A stretch of 64,000 nucleotides of DNA from Shimia_B sp038525525. GTDB taxonomy: Bacteria > Pseudomonadota > Alphaproteobacteria > Rhodobacterales > Rhodobacteraceae. A program made the position numbers and the translations under genes. The notes below the pieces were generated by a model. The model had not been told where the DNA came from. It worked only from the letters and a program-made list of their open reading frames with translations, and searched no databases. Of this stretch, positions 1 to 9,041 are shown piece after piece. Numbering within the stretch: position 1 is the first letter of the stretch; every line of letters starts with the position of its first letter. Location: NCBI GenBank assembly GCA_038525525.1, contig JBCBHO010000002.1, forward strand, positions 744,001 to 808,000, given 5' to 3'.

Positions 1-1
1 C

Positions 2-169
2 GTGGCGTTCCGGTCCGCCGGCGCCTACGGGGCGGTCATGTCCAGTGAGTACAACACCCGCCCGCTCATTCCGGAGGTGCTCGTCCGCGGGGATCAATTC
101 GCGGTTATTCGCCCGCGTCCCACCTTTGACGACATCATCAATCGCGATACCATTCCCTCTTGGCTATGA
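2..169 (+). CDS. lysA: diaminopimelate decarboxylase, C-terminal end (5' part outside window)
   Basis: The frame is open from the window edge to a TGA at 167-169 and encodes the last 55 residues of a PLP-dependent diaminopimelate decarboxylase, which converts meso-diaminopimelate to lysine in the cytoplasm. The segment holds AYGAVMSSEYNTRP, the conserved C-terminal signature whose Tyr reaches the cofactor and substrate, followed by the usual tail ending IPSWL. The catalytic Lys lies outside the window. It is 34 nt upstream of the next gene on the same strand. Confidence 0.9.
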   Translation: MAFRSAGAYGAVMSSEYNTRPLIPEVLVRGDQFAVIRPRPTFDDIINRDTIPSWL

Positions 170-203
170 TGCCGTTGCTCCGCACCGGAGCGGAGAGCCC
201 GCG

Positions 204-2879
204 ATGAACGAGCCCACCGATCTGCCACACCGCGCACGCCGAGCGATCGGCTGGACCCGCATTGGCATGGTGGCGGAACGTGTGACCCAGTGCTTCTGGC
301 CGCTCTGGTCCATACTCTTCGTCGCGTTGGGTGCGCTCATGCTGGGCTTCCCGTGGGATTGGGCGGTCGAGGTGGCATGGGCCGTCATCGCCGTGGCTGC
401 TCTCGCGATCCTCGCATCGGTCTTCTTGGGTCTCCGGCGGTTTCGCTGGCCCGGGCGATTGGAGGCGGAAAGGCGCCTCGACGCTTCCCTCCCGGGCAGG
501 CCCATCAGCACGCTCAAGGATGTGCTGGCCATCGGGGGCGGCGACGATGCCGCCGAAGGCGTCTGGGCTGCCCACCGTCAACGGATGACAGACCGCGCCG
601 CGCGAGCGACGGCCGTGAAGCCCGGTCTGGAAGTGTCGAACAGGGATCCCTACGCCTTGCGCTACGTGGCGGTCCTCATCCTCGTCGTCGGTCTTCTTTT
701 CGGGTCGATCCTGCGGCTGGGTGACGTGGGAGACCTCGCACCGGGCGCGGCCCAGGCATCTCTCGGCCCCTCCTGGGAGGGGTGGGTGGAGCCGCCGCGC
801 TATACAGGGCTCCCGACGATCTATCTGCCCGACGTGACCGACCCGGCCCTCGAAGTCCCCGAGGGCGCCAACGTCACCCTGCGCCTTTACGGCGAGGTCG
901 GCGCGCTCGGCGTCGAAGAGACCGTCTCTGCCCGCCCGATCGACACCGAAACCGACACTGGCGGGACAGACCTCGGCACGGATCCTGTCCAGAGCTTCGA
1001 CATCGATCAGGAAGGCACACTGAGCGTGACCGGCGATGGCGGCCGCAGCTGGACCGTCGCGATCCGCGCCGATCGCGCCCCAACGGTGGATTTCGCAGAG
1101 GGGCTGTCCGACCGGGACGCGTCCGAGCGCCGGGCGGTGTTCGAACAGGGCTTCCAAGCCCGGGATGATTACGCCGTCGTCGCGGGCTCGGCCTTCTTCG
1201 AGTTGCGCCTCGACGCCGTGGACCGGCGACACGGCCTCAGCATCGCACCCGAGCCACGGGACATGCTCATTCTCCAGCTGCCCATGACGATCGCGGGCGA
1301 CCGCTCCGCCTTCTCGGAGGTTTTGACCGAAGACCTTTCACTTCACCCGTGGGCGAACCTGCCGGTCTCCCTGAACCTCGAGGTCATCGACGAGCTCGAA
1401 CAAGTGGGCCGCTCCGACAGCCGACGCATGATCCTGCCCGGCCGTCGGTTCTTCGATCCCATGGCCAAGGCCGTCATCGAACAGCGTCGCGATCTCCTGT
1501 GGAACCGCGACAACGCCGCCCGCATCGCGCAGATCCTCCGAACGCTGACCTATGACGCAGACGATCTCTTCCGGCAGGAGACGACGCGGCTGCGCCTCGA
1601 GGCGGTCATGCGCCGGATCGAAACGCTCTCCGAGTACGACATTACCGACGAACAGCAGGCCGAGATCGCCCAAGTGCTCTGGGATCTCGCCATCCAGCTC
1701 GAGGAGGGAGACCTAAACGACGCGCGCGAGCGGCTTGAACGCGCGCAGGAGCGGCTGCAGGAGGCGATCGAGAACGGCGCGAGCGACGAGGAAATCGCGG
1801 AACTCATGCAAGAGCTGCGCGAGGCCATGCAGGATTTCATGCAGCAGCTCGCAGAGAGCCAGCCCGAGGGGCAGCAAAGCCAGCCGCAGAACCCCGAGAA
1901 CATGCAGGAGATGACCCAGCAGGACCTGCAGGACATGCTCGACGAGATCCAGCGCCTGATGGAAGAAGGCCGCATGGCCGAGGCCGACGAGCTGCTCCAG
2001 CAACTGCAACAGATGATGGAGAACATGCAGGTCACCCAGGGCCAGCAGGGCGAAGGCCAGCAATCCGAGGGCCAACAGGCCATGGAAGGCATGGCCGACA
2101 TGCTGCGCGAGCAGCAGGGGCTCTCCGATGAAGCCTTCCGCGACCTCCAGGAACAGTTCAATCAGGACGGTCAGCAAGGCCAGCAGCAGGGGCAACAACA
2201 GGGTCAGCAGCAGGGCCAACAGCAGGGCCAGCAACAAGGCCAGCAGCCTGGGCAGCAACCCGGACAGCAGCAGGGCCAACAGCCCGGTGGTCAGCAAGGG
2301 CAGCAGCAGCAGGGCCAAGGCCAGGCGCAGAACCAGCAAGGTCAAGGCGGACAAGGCCAGGAGCCGGGTGATCTGCGCCAGGGACTCGCGGATCGCCAGC
2401 AGGCCCTCCGCCAGGAACTCGACCGTCAACGGGGGAGCCTGCCCGGCGCAGGCACGCCCGAAGGCGACGCGACGCGTGAAGCCCTCGATCGGGCGGGACG
2501 GGCGATGGACGACGCCGAAGATGCGCTGCGCCGCGATGACCTTGCCGAGGCCATCGATGATCAGGCCGAGGCCATGGATGCCCTCCGCGACGGGATGCAG
2601 AACCTTGCCGAACAGATGCAGCAGCAACAGGGCGAACAGCAGCCGGGGCAAGGCCAGCAGAACCAGCAGGCCGGCAATGCCAACCCCCAGCAGCGCGATC
2701 CGCTCGGCCGGGAACCGGGCCAGCGCGGTGAGCTTGGCTCCGACGAACAGTTGCTTGGTGAATTGAACGAGAACCGCCGCGCCGAGGAGCTTCTCGATGA
2801 ACTGCGGCGCCGGTCGTCAGAAGCCGAGCGCCCAGAAACGGAACTGGATTACCTCCGCCGGCTTCTCGACCGTTTCTAG
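204..2879 (+). CDS. TIGR02302 / DUF4175 family membrane protein with Gln-rich tail
   Basis: This 891-residue protein belongs to the alphaproteobacterial TIGR02302 (DUF4175) family, whose function is unknown. Three hydrophobic segments are visible near residues 30-48, 55-77 and 153-172. A mostly soluble, charged region follows and then long Glu/Gln-rich helices. Residues about 650-725 are a run of QQGQ-type repeats encoded by near-identical 12-nt units. I start it at ATG 204 (MNEPTDL) because homologues begin near the first membrane segment and the in-frame ATG at 45 lies inside lysA. It follows lysA and precedes a zinc-ribbon gene and ftsEX. The tail resembles periplasmic or surface coiled-coil regions, but its topology is an inference. 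Confidence 0.85.
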   Translation: MNEPTDLPHRARRAIGWTRIGMVAERVTQCFWPLWSILFVALGALMLGFPWDWAVEVAWAVIAVAALAILASVFLGLRRFRWPGRLEAERRLDASLPGRPISTLKDVLAIGGGDDAAEGVWAAHRQRMTDRAARATAVKPGLEVSNRDPYALRYVAVLILVVGLLFGSILRLGDVGDLAPGAAQASLGPSWEGWVEPPRYTGLPTIYLPDVTDPALEVPEGANVTLRLYGEVGALGVEETVSARPIDTETDTGGTDLGTDPVQSFDIDQEGTLSVTGDGGRSWTVAIRADRAPTVDFAEGLSDRDASERRAVFEQGFQARDDYAVVAGSAFFELRLDAVDRRHGLSIAPEPRDMLILQLPMTIAGDRSAFSEVLTEDLSLHPWANLPVSLNLEVIDELEQVGRSDSRRMILPGRRFFDPMAKAVIEQRRDLLWNRDNAARIAQILRTLTYDADDLFRQETTRLRLEAVMRRIETLSEYDITDEQQAEIAQVLWDLAIQLEEGDLNDARERLERAQERLQEAIENGASDEEIAELMQELREAMQDFMQQLAESQPEGQQSQPQNPENMQEMTQQDLQDMLDEIQRLMEEGRMAEADELLQQLQQMMENMQVTQGQQGEGQQSEGQQAMEGMADMLREQQGLSDEAFRDLQEQFNQDGQQGQQQGQQQGQQQGQQQGQQQGQQPGQQPGQQQGQQPGGQQGQQQQGQGQAQNQQGQGGQGQEPGDLRQGLADRQQALRQELDRQRGSLPGAGTPEGDATREALDRAGRAMDDAEDALRRDDLAEAIDDQAEAMDALRDGMQNLAEQMQQQQGEQQPGQGQQNQQAGNANPQQRDPLGREPGQRGELGSDEQLLGELNENRRAEELLDELRRRSSEAERPETELDYLRRLLDRF
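2165..2375 (+). repeat. in-frame CAG/CAA-GGN tandem repeat in the DUF4175 gene
   Basis: The DNA consists of imperfect tandem units of the type CAGCAGGGCCAA or CAACAGGGTCAG, coding for QQGQ/QQPGQ repeats. Such tracts expand and contract by replication slippage in units that preserve the frame, so length should differ between strains. The opposite strand reads as a Leu-rich open frame, which is a shadow of the repeat. Confidence 0.8.
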
Positions 2880-2889
2880 CAGTGAAGCC

Positions 2890-3702
2890 CTAGGTCTCGA
2901 TCCGCTCGGCGAGGCGCGCCACGGAGTCCTGCAGCCAAAGCCTCCAGCCCGTAAGCACGTCCACGTAGCCCGCCAGCACGCCCTCGAGCGCAGGCACCTG
3001 CGCGGCGACCATGTCGGCATAGGAGTAAAGACCCGCCATCAGGGCCAAGAGAATGCAAGCCAACCCGAAGCCCACCCGGAAACCGCGGCGATGCCGCTGC
3101 GCTTGCACGGCCTCGTCGAGCGGAGGCGCGTCCGTTTCCTTGCGCTCGGACGTTGCGCGGAGCGTGGAATTGATCTCGTCGATATCCGGGAGAAGATCCC
3201 TGCGGGATCCCGCCACGGCGGCGGCGACCGCTTCCTTGTCGATCGTCGCGGGCGGCGTGGATGGCGGCGTGGCGAGCGGCAGGTCGTCTTGGTATTCGAG
3301 CGCCTCTTCTTCCGCGCGGGCCTTGGCCTCGAACTCGGCCTCCTCGCGGAGCACATCGGCGACGGTGCTTTCAAGCGGGCGCCGGCGCGGGGCGGTCACC
3401 GGCGCGTCGGTCCCTGCCTCTTCGGCATCTTCATCCACCGCGGCATCCGCGCGATCCGGAAGGTCGTCGGAGGCCTCCGCACGCTCCGGCTCGGCCATCG
3501 TGGCCGGGCTCGGCTCCGGCGATGGTACGGGCACCGTGGGAGGCTCCGGTGCGGGCTCGACCTCTGGTTCATGCGACGCGAAATTGGGATTGAAAAACCA
3601 TGCGTTGCCGCAATTCGAGCACTGCACTTCGCGGCCTTCGGCCGGGATTACGCTATCGGGTACCTCGTAGGTCGCGTCGCAATTCGGGCATATCAGCCGC
3701 AT
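2890..3702 (-). CDS. MJ0042-type zinc-ribbon membrane protein
   Basis: The 270-residue product opens with a finger-like zinc ribbon, with Cys5-x2-Cys8 and Cys28-x2-Cys31 and the YEVPDSVIP core characteristic of the TIGR02098 (MJ0042) family. A long acidic Pro/Ala/Glu-rich linker follows. One membrane helix lies near residues 207-228 and a short tail after it. Its role is unknown; the layout suggests a cytoplasmic zinc-binding head tethered to the inner membrane. It converges on the DUF4175 gene and is divergent from ftsE. A GGTGGGAG ribosome site precedes the ATG at 3702. Confidence 0.85.
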   Translation of the reverse strand: MRLICPNCDATYEVPDSVIPAEGREVQCSNCGNAWFFNPNFASHEPEVEPAPEPPTVPVPSPEPSPATMAEPERAEASDDLPDRADAAVDEDAEEAGTDAPVTAPRRRPLESTVADVLREEAEFEAKARAEEEALEYQDDLPLATPPSTPPATIDKEAVAAAVAGSRRDLLPDIDEINSTLRATSERKETDAPPLDEAVQAQRHRRGFRVGFGLACILLALMAGLYSYADMVAAQVPALEGVLAGYVDVLTGWRLWLQDSVARLAERIET

Positions 3703-3758
3703 GCGCTCCCACCTTTGCCTTGCTCAAATATCTGCCTGAAGCCGTTCTCTCGGCCCTT

Positions 3759-3787
3759 TTGACACGTTGTCCTACGGAAGATGCTGA
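3759..3787 (+). promoter_or_regulatory. possible sigma70-type promoter for ftsEX
   Basis: A consensus TTGACA lies at 3759-3764 in the gap between the divergent zinc-ribbon gene and ftsE. A weak -10-like TGCTGA follows at 3782-3787 after 17 nt. The -35 is perfect but the -10 is poor, so this is only a candidate. Confidence 0.3.
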
Positions 3788-3880
3788 AAAACAAGCTTTC
3801 CCTCACCAGAGCCCGTGCTGCGATTGCAACCGTGGCTCCCATGCGGCAGTGTCGCGCCGAGCAAGGCGGGTACAGGGCGC

Positions 3881-4558
3881 GTGATCGAACTAGACAAGGT
3901 GGCCTATTCCTATGGCGGCGGGGAGCTCCTGTCCGACATCTCATTGGCGTTAAGACCGGGCTCTTTCCATTTTCTCACCGGTCCATCGGGCGCAGGCAAG
4001 ACAACCTTCCTGCGCCTCATCTTCGGCGATCTACTTGCCACGTCGGGGCAGGTGCGCATCGCGGGCAAGGACACGCGGACCATGTCCCGCGACGAGATCG
4101 CGCTGGTGCGGCGGCGGATCGGCGTGGTCCCCCAGAATGCGGTCTTCCTCGATCATCTGCGCGTGGCCGAGAACGTGGCGCTGCCCCTCGTGGTGTCGGG
4201 GCGTGACGCCAGCGAAGCCGAGACCGATCTGACCGAACTCCTGAACTGGGTCGGGCTGTCCTCACATCGTGAAGCGCGGCCGCCGGAGCTTTCCGGAGGC
4301 GAAAGGCAACGTGTGGCGCTGGCGCGCGCGGTCATCACGTCGCCCGATATGATCCTCGCAGACGAGCCCACGGGCAATGTCGACTGGGACATGAGCCAGA
4401 AGATCCTGCGCCTCCTCGTCGAGCTCAACCGCATGGGAAAGACGGTCATGATCGCGACCCATGACATGGCCCTCATCCGGGCCGCCAAGAGCCAGGTGCA
4501 GTCACGCGTGCTCCGCATCGTGGATCGCCGGCTCCAGTTGGCGGGGGCCGACCTGTGA
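3881..4558 (+). CDS. ftsE: cell division ATP-binding protein FtsE
   Basis: This is the ATPase of the FtsEX complex, which sits at the division septum and activates periplasmic amidases. The 225-residue protein shows Walker A GPSGAGKTT at 34-42, Q-loop Gln85, signature LSGGE at 137-141, Walker B ILADEP at 158-163 and a switch His in MIATHD. I choose the GTG at 3881 (MIELDKV), which matches the family N-terminus; earlier in-frame starts would add an unrelated leader. The stop overlaps the ftsX start by 4 nt (GTGA), so the two are translationally coupled. Confidence 0.93.
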   Translation: MIELDKVAYSYGGGELLSDISLALRPGSFHFLTGPSGAGKTTFLRLIFGDLLATSGQVRIAGKDTRTMSRDEIALVRRRIGVVPQNAVFLDHLRVAENVALPLVVSGRDASEAETDLTELLNWVGLSSHREARPPELSGGERQRVALARAVITSPDMILADEPTGNVDWDMSQKILRLLVELNRMGKTVMIATHDMALIRAAKSQVQSRVLRIVDRRLQLAGADL

Positions 4559-5457
4559 AGCTTTCCATGGTTTTTGCGCTGCTCGTGGGAGATCCCGAGG
4601 CTGACCGCGTCGTGCCGCCTTCGGGCTTCACAGCACAGCTCACCTCGTTTTCCGCCGCGGCCATGGCTTTTCTTGCGTGTTTTGCCCTGGGTCTCTCCGT
4701 GTCTACGGGGCGCCTGGCGGACCGCTGGTCAAGCGAGCTCGCGCAATCCCTCACGGTGCGCATTTCGGCCCCCGCAGCGCAGCTCGATGTGCAAACGGAC
4801 GCGGCACTCAACGTGCTTGCCACGACCCCGGGCATTGCAGAGGCGCGGGCGCTGAGCGCAGAGGAACAGCGCACGCTCCTGTCGCCCTGGTTCGGGTCGG
4901 AGCTTCCCATCGAAGAGCTTCCCGTGCCGCAGCTCATAGATGTCCGGGAAGCAGCCGGCGCGGAGCTCGATGTCAGCGGGCTTCGCCTCAGGCTTCAGGC
5001 CGAGGCACCGGGCGCCGTGGTGGATGACCATGCCCGCTTCCGCCGTCCGCTGGTGGACGCGGCAAACCGGATCCGGGCCCTAGGATGGCTCTCGCTCATC
5101 CTGATCGCCGGCACCATGGCGGCCATGGTGACCCTCGCCGCCAACGCGGCGCTTGCCGCCAATCGCCCTGTCATCGAGGTGCTCCGGCAGGTGGGGGCGA
5201 GGGACAGCTACATCGCGAAGGCCTTTGTGCGCAGGTTCACGCTTCGCGCGCTGACAGGGGCGGCCGCGGGCGCAACCATCGGCATGATCGGGATCGCGCT
5301 TTTGCCGGATACCGGCGATCAGGGCGGGCTGCTTACCGATCTCGGATTCCGTGGCTTCGGTTGGCTGCTGCCAGCCACCATTCCCTTTCTCGCGGCGGCC
5401 GTGGCGTTCGCGGCCACGCGCTTTGCGGCGCTCAGAACACTCAGGACGATGGCATGA
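4555..5457 (+). CDS. ftsX: cell division permease FtsX
   Basis: The 300-residue membrane partner of FtsE has one N-terminal membrane segment (about 30-50), a periplasmic domain of roughly 120 residues that in homologues engages murein-hydrolase activators, and three C-terminal segments, the FtsX permease arrangement. It starts at a GTG overlapping the ftsE stop and its own stop overlaps the ATG of the following acyltransferase. The sequence is diverged from enterobacterial FtsX but position and topology make the call firm. Confidence 0.9.
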   Translation: MKLSMVFALLVGDPEADRVVPPSGFTAQLTSFSAAAMAFLACFALGLSVSTGRLADRWSSELAQSLTVRISAPAAQLDVQTDAALNVLATTPGIAEARALSAEEQRTLLSPWFGSELPIEELPVPQLIDVREAAGAELDVSGLRLRLQAEAPGAVVDDHARFRRPLVDAANRIRALGWLSLILIAGTMAAMVTLAANAALAANRPVIEVLRQVGARDSYIAKAFVRRFTLRALTGAAAGATIGMIGIALLPDTGDQGGLLTDLGFRGFGWLLPATIPFLAAAVAFAATRFAALRTLRTMA

Positions 5458-6185
5458 CCGGCGGATTGATCCACTGGCTTCGCGGCTTTCTATTCACGCT
5501 CAATATCTATCCTATGATGCTGGTGATGGGGATCGTCTTCCTCCCCTACGCGCTGCTCACGCCCAAGGGCGCAGTGTTGGCCTGCCGGACCTACGCCCGA
5601 TACGTGATGTTCTCCGCGCGCTGGATGCTGGGCATCACCACCGAGATCCGCGGCACACCTCCCACCGAGGAAGTCCTGATCGCCTCGAAGCACCAGAGCT
5701 TTCTCGACATCATCATGATCTTCAACGCCGTCCCGCAGCCGAAGTTCATCATGAAGCGCGAGCTGCTCTACACGCCTGTCATCGGGCAATACGCCTATCG
5801 CCTGGGCTGCGTGCCCGTGCGTCGCGGGCGACGGGCGGAAGCGATCAAGCAGATGGTGCAGGACGTGAAGGCGGGCCGCTCCACTCCGGGGCAATTGTGT
5901 ATTTACCCCCAGGGCACGCGCATCCGTCCGGGGGTCGTGGCCCCCTACAAGATCGGCACCTACGCGCTCTACCGCGAGCTGGAACAGCCCTGCGTTCTCG
6001 CCGCCACTAATGCGGGGCTCTTCTGGCCGCGCTCCGGTATGGCGAAGTCGCCGGGCCATGCCGTGGTGGAGTTCCTCGATCCGATACCGCCCCACGTGCC
6101 GCAGGAAGTGTTCATGGCGGATATGGAGACCCGCATCGAAGCGGCCTCGAACGCGCTCATGGAGGAGGCTGGGTTCAAGCGATGA
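5454..6185 (+). CDS. 1-acyl-sn-glycerol-3-phosphate acyltransferase (PlsC family)
   Basis: The 243-residue protein is a membrane-bound lysophosphatidic-acid acyltransferase of the PlsC family, transferring an acyl chain to make phosphatidic acid. It shows the catalytic HX4D motif (His80-QSFL-Asp85), the FIMKREL block II and a block III that reads YPQGTR, where most family members have FPEGTR; the Glu is Gln153 here. One or two N-terminal hydrophobic stretches should anchor it. The ATG at 5454 overlaps the ftsX stop and its own end overlaps the next gene, so ftsE-ftsX-plsC-PPOX read as one operon. Confidence 0.85.
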   Translation: MTGGLIHWLRGFLFTLNIYPMMLVMGIVFLPYALLTPKGAVLACRTYARYVMFSARWMLGITTEIRGTPPTEEVLIASKHQSFLDIIMIFNAVPQPKFIMKRELLYTPVIGQYAYRLGCVPVRRGRRAEAIKQMVQDVKAGRSTPGQLCIYPQGTRIRPGVVAPYKIGTYALYRELEQPCVLAATNAGLFWPRSGMAKSPGHAVVEFLDPIPPHVPQEVFMADMETRIEAASNALMEEAGFKR

Positions 6186-6799
6186 CGGACATCACCACCA
6201 TCGCACAGCTCGAGGCGATCTACGGCGCGCCCAATCCCAATTCACTGGCCAAGGTGGCCCAGGAGATCACTCCGGAATACGCCGCCTGGATCGAAGCCTC
6301 GCGCTTCGCCGTCCTGTCGACCGTGGGGCCCGAGGGCACCGATGGCAGCCCGCGCGGCGATGACGGGCCGGTCGTCGCGATCGCGGACCCCAAGACGCTT
6401 CTCATGCCCGACTGGCACGGCAACAACCGCGCCGACAGCCTGCGCAACATCGTGGAAGACGGCCGCGTGTCGCTCATGTTCATGGTGCCGGGCAAGACGA
6501 ACGTCATCCGGGTCAAAGGAACGGCCGTGCTGAGCCAGGATCCGGAGCTGATGGCCCGCTTTCAGGTCAAGAACCGCGCGCCCCGGCTGGTCATCCGCAT
6601 CGCGGTCGGCGAGGTCTACAGCCAATGCGCCCGCGCCCTCCTCCGCTCCGATCTCTGGACGCGAGACGATGCGGCGCTTCCGCTGCCGTCCATGGGCGAC
6701 ATCCTGCGCGCGCAAACCTCCGGCAAGGTGGACGGGAAAGCCTACGATGCGGAGTGGGAAGCCCGCGCCGCCAAGACGATGTGGACGAGCGGGGCCTAG
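6182..6799 (+). CDS. pyridoxamine 5'-phosphate oxidase-family FMN protein (MSMEG_1061-like)
   Basis: The 205-residue protein matches the FMN-binding split-barrel family of small PPOX-type flavoproteins. Diagnostic stretches are FAVLSTVGPEG, a SPRGDDG loop, LLMPDWHGNNRADSLRNI (the flavin phosphate region) and a C-terminal GEVYSQCARAL block. Such proteins act as cytoplasmic flavin oxidoreductases or FMN-binding proteins of undefined substrate. The ATG overlaps the acyltransferase stop by 4 nt and the stop overlaps the convergent accA stop. Confidence 0.82.
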   Translation: MTDITTIAQLEAIYGAPNPNSLAKVAQEITPEYAAWIEASRFAVLSTVGPEGTDGSPRGDDGPVVAIADPKTLLMPDWHGNNRADSLRNIVEDGRVSLMFMVPGKTNVIRVKGTAVLSQDPELMARFQVKNRAPRLVIRIAVGEVYSQCARALLRSDLWTRDDAALPLPSMGDILRAQTSGKVDGKAYDAEWEARAAKTMWTSGA

Positions 6800-7758
6800 G
6801 CCGCGAGACCGGTGGAGCCGATGGCGAGGTATTTCTTCCGGCGGTTCGTGACGAGATCGTCAGGGCTCTGGGGTTCGAGCTCGCCGAGGAGCTTGGAGAC
6901 TGCAGCGCCGACATCCTTGATCGCCGTGGGCCGGTCCCTGTGCGCGCCCCCGAGGGGCTCCGGGATGATTTGATCGCACACCCCGAGCTCACGCAGGTCC
7001 TGCGCCGTCAGGCGGAGCGCCTCTGCGGCTTCCCGCATCTTCTCGGCATCTTTCCAGAGGATGGACGCGCAGCCTTCGGGAGAGATGACCGAGTAGATCG
7101 AGTGCTCGAGCATGGCAACACGATTGGCCGTGGCAAAGGCCACGGCGCCGCCAGAGCCCCCTTCGCCGATGATCACGGACACGAGCGGCACTCGGAGCTG
7201 GAGGCACTTCTCCGTCGCCCGAGCGATGGCCTCTGATTGTCCACGCTCCTCGGCACCCTTCCCGGGATAGGCCCCTGGCGTGTCCACCAGCGTGATGACC
7301 GGCAGGCCAAACCGGTTGGCCATCTCCATCAAGCGGATCGCCTTGCGGTAGCCTTCAGGCCGCGCCATCCCGAAGTTCCGCGCGATGCGGCTCTTCGTGT
7401 CGTTGCCCTTCTCATGTCCGATGACCATCACGGGCCGATCCTCGAACCGCGCGAGGCCGCCCATGACAGCGTGATCGTCCGCGAAATTCCTGTCGCCCGC
7501 GAGCGGCGTGTACTCGGTAAAGAGCGCGTCGATGTAATCCTTGCAGTGAGGACGCTCGGCATGACGCGCGACCTGGCACTTTCGCCAGGGTGTCAGGCTC
7601 TTGTAGAGATCCTGAAGCATCTGCCGCGCCTTCGCGTCAAGCGCGGCGGCCTCCTTCTCGACATCCATCTCGGCGTTGTCGCGCCCGAGCGCGCGCAGTT
7701 CGTTGGCCTTGCCTTCGATCTCTGCGAGGGGCTTTTCGAAATCGAGGTAGTTCGTCAT
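6796..7758 (-). CDS. accA: acetyl-CoA carboxylase carboxyltransferase subunit alpha
   Basis: AccA pairs with AccD to transfer the carboxyl group from biotin to acetyl-CoA, the committed step of fatty acid synthesis. The 320-residue protein starts at MTNYLDFEKPL (ATG 7758), the usual AccA N-terminus and length. It contains the crotonase-fold core with GGSGGAVAFA and the SVISPEGCASILW block that marks the alpha subunit. An extended open frame upstream of 7758 lacks homology-like character and is ignored. The 3' end overlaps the PPOX gene by 4 nt. Confidence 0.95.
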   Translation of the reverse strand: MTNYLDFEKPLAEIEGKANELRALGRDNAEMDVEKEAAALDAKARQMLQDLYKSLTPWRKCQVARHAERPHCKDYIDALFTEYTPLAGDRNFADDHAVMGGLARFEDRPVMVIGHEKGNDTKSRIARNFGMARPEGYRKAIRLMEMANRFGLPVITLVDTPGAYPGKGAEERGQSEAIARATEKCLQLRVPLVSVIIGEGGSGGAVAFATANRVAMLEHSIYSVISPEGCASILWKDAEKMREAAEALRLTAQDLRELGVCDQIIPEPLGGAHRDRPTAIKDVGAAVSKLLGELEPQSPDDLVTNRRKKYLAIGSTGLAA

Positions 7759-7874
7759 GGAGGCTCCCGTCCTTGCGCCGCCTCGTATGGCGCTGCGTGC
7801 GGCGCGATGCAACTCCGCAAGATTTGCAAAACCGGCCCATGCAACACAAGCTCTGGACCGATGGAGGGCCAAGC

Positions 7875-8711
7875 ATGCCTGCCAGTTACGAAGATCGCCT
7901 GCGCCGGGTGATCGACTACATCTACGACCATGCCGGAGAGGACCTGTCGCTCGACACCCTCGCCGACGTGGCCGCGATGAGCCGGTTTCACTGGCACCGC
8001 GTCTTCCGCGCCATGACCGGCGAAACCTGCGCACAGGCCGTGCGCCGCGTGCGGCTGCAGCGGGCCGGCTTTCTCCTCACGCAGGGCATGCCAATCGACG
8101 AGGTCGCGCGAAGCTGTGGCCTTGGTGGGCGGGCGGCCTTCACCCGCGTCTTCACGGAGGCCTACGGCATCCCTCCCGGTCAGTTCAGAGGCCAGAGCGC
8201 GGAGCGCGCTCTCCTCGTCATGCGACAGTCAAAGGAGTTCAGCATGTTCAACGTGACCTTGGAAAACACCCCCGCCCTCCGCATCGCGGCCCAGCCGCAC
8301 AAGGGCGACTACACAAACATTGCGCGGGCTTTCGAGCAGTTCGGCGCGGTCATGACCGCACGGGGGCTTTGGCCGCATACCCGCGGAATGCTCGGCGCGT
8401 ACTACGATGACCCGATGGAGACCCCGAAAGAAGAGCTGCGCAGCCTGGCCGGTGCCGTGGTGGACGATGCCATGGAGGTCCCGAGCGGGCTGACGGAGAT
8501 CCGTATCCCCGCCGGGCCCATCGCGACGCTGCATTTCAAGGGCCCCTATGGCGGGCTGCCTCAGGCCTATGATTTCCTTTACGGGAAGTGGCTCCCGGAG
8601 AACGGAAAGGAGCCCAACAACGACGTCGTCTCGTTCGAGCGCTACCTGAACAGCCCCATGGACACCGCCCCGGACGAGCTGCTGACCGACATCTGCGTGC
8701 CGTTGAAATAG
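7875..8711 (+). CDS. AraC-family regulator with GyrI-like effector domain
   Basis: The 278-residue protein has an N-terminal double helix-turn-helix of the AraC type (about residues 8-105, with RFHWHRVFRAMTGE and the AFTRVFTEAYGIPPGQFR signature). A C-terminal GyrI-like/SOUL-fold domain (about 120-278) follows, which in relatives such as Rob and BmrR-type regulators binds hydrophobic cations or drugs. It is a one-component transcription factor. A GGAGGG ribosome site 6 nt before ATG 7875 fixes the start over the ATG at 7839. It is divergent from accA; its targets are not evident. Confidence 0.88.
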   Translation: MPASYEDRLRRVIDYIYDHAGEDLSLDTLADVAAMSRFHWHRVFRAMTGETCAQAVRRVRLQRAGFLLTQGMPIDEVARSCGLGGRAAFTRVFTEAYGIPPGQFRGQSAERALLVMRQSKEFSMFNVTLENTPALRIAAQPHKGDYTNIARAFEQFGAVMTARGLWPHTRGMLGAYYDDPMETPKEELRSLAGAVVDDAMEVPSGLTEIRIPAGPIATLHFKGPYGGLPQAYDFLYGKWLPENGKEPNNDVVSFERYLNSPMDTAPDELLTDICVPLK

Positions 8712-8735
8712 CGCAACGATCTGGGCGCCGCGTGA

Positions 8736-9041
8736 TCAGTCCCGGCGCATGCGCAGGAAAATGTAGAGCGGCAGACCGCAGCTGACGCCGATGCCGAACG
8801 TGGCGGGGATGGCGACGAGTGAGAGCCAGTCCCGCCGCGTCACGGCCTCGAAGATCACCCATACGGTCAACGCGACGGCGGCGACGGTGAGATCCCAGAC
8901 AAGGCCCGAGGTGGCATCGTTCACATGCCACGCATCAACCATGGCCATGAGAGACCAGCTGTTCTCCTGAAACCAGGAAATGAAATAGCTCATCGGGTGG
9001 ATCGTGCCCCAGATAGCCAGGGCGAGAAAAACCCAGCGCAT
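8736..9041 (-). CDS. DUF2834 membrane protein
   Basis: The 101-residue protein has three predicted membrane helices and ends PLYIFLRMRRD, the pattern of the DUF2834 family of small membrane proteins of unknown function. Its ATG overlaps the stop of the lipoprotein gene upstream by one base, so argH, the lipoprotein and this gene appear to be translated as a coupled set. The link to arginine synthesis is positional only. Confidence 0.75.
   Translation of the reverse strand: MRWVFLALAIWGTIHPMSYFISWFQENSWSLMAMVDAWHVNDATSGLVWDLTVAAVALTVWVIFEAVTRRDWLSLVAIPATFGIGVSCGLPLYIFLRMRRD

Noticed and set aside
1713..2651. A Leu-rich 312-residue minus-strand frame resembling a membrane protein
   Set aside because: It is the complement of the CAG/CAA repeat and Gln-rich region, which reads as Leu codons in reverse.
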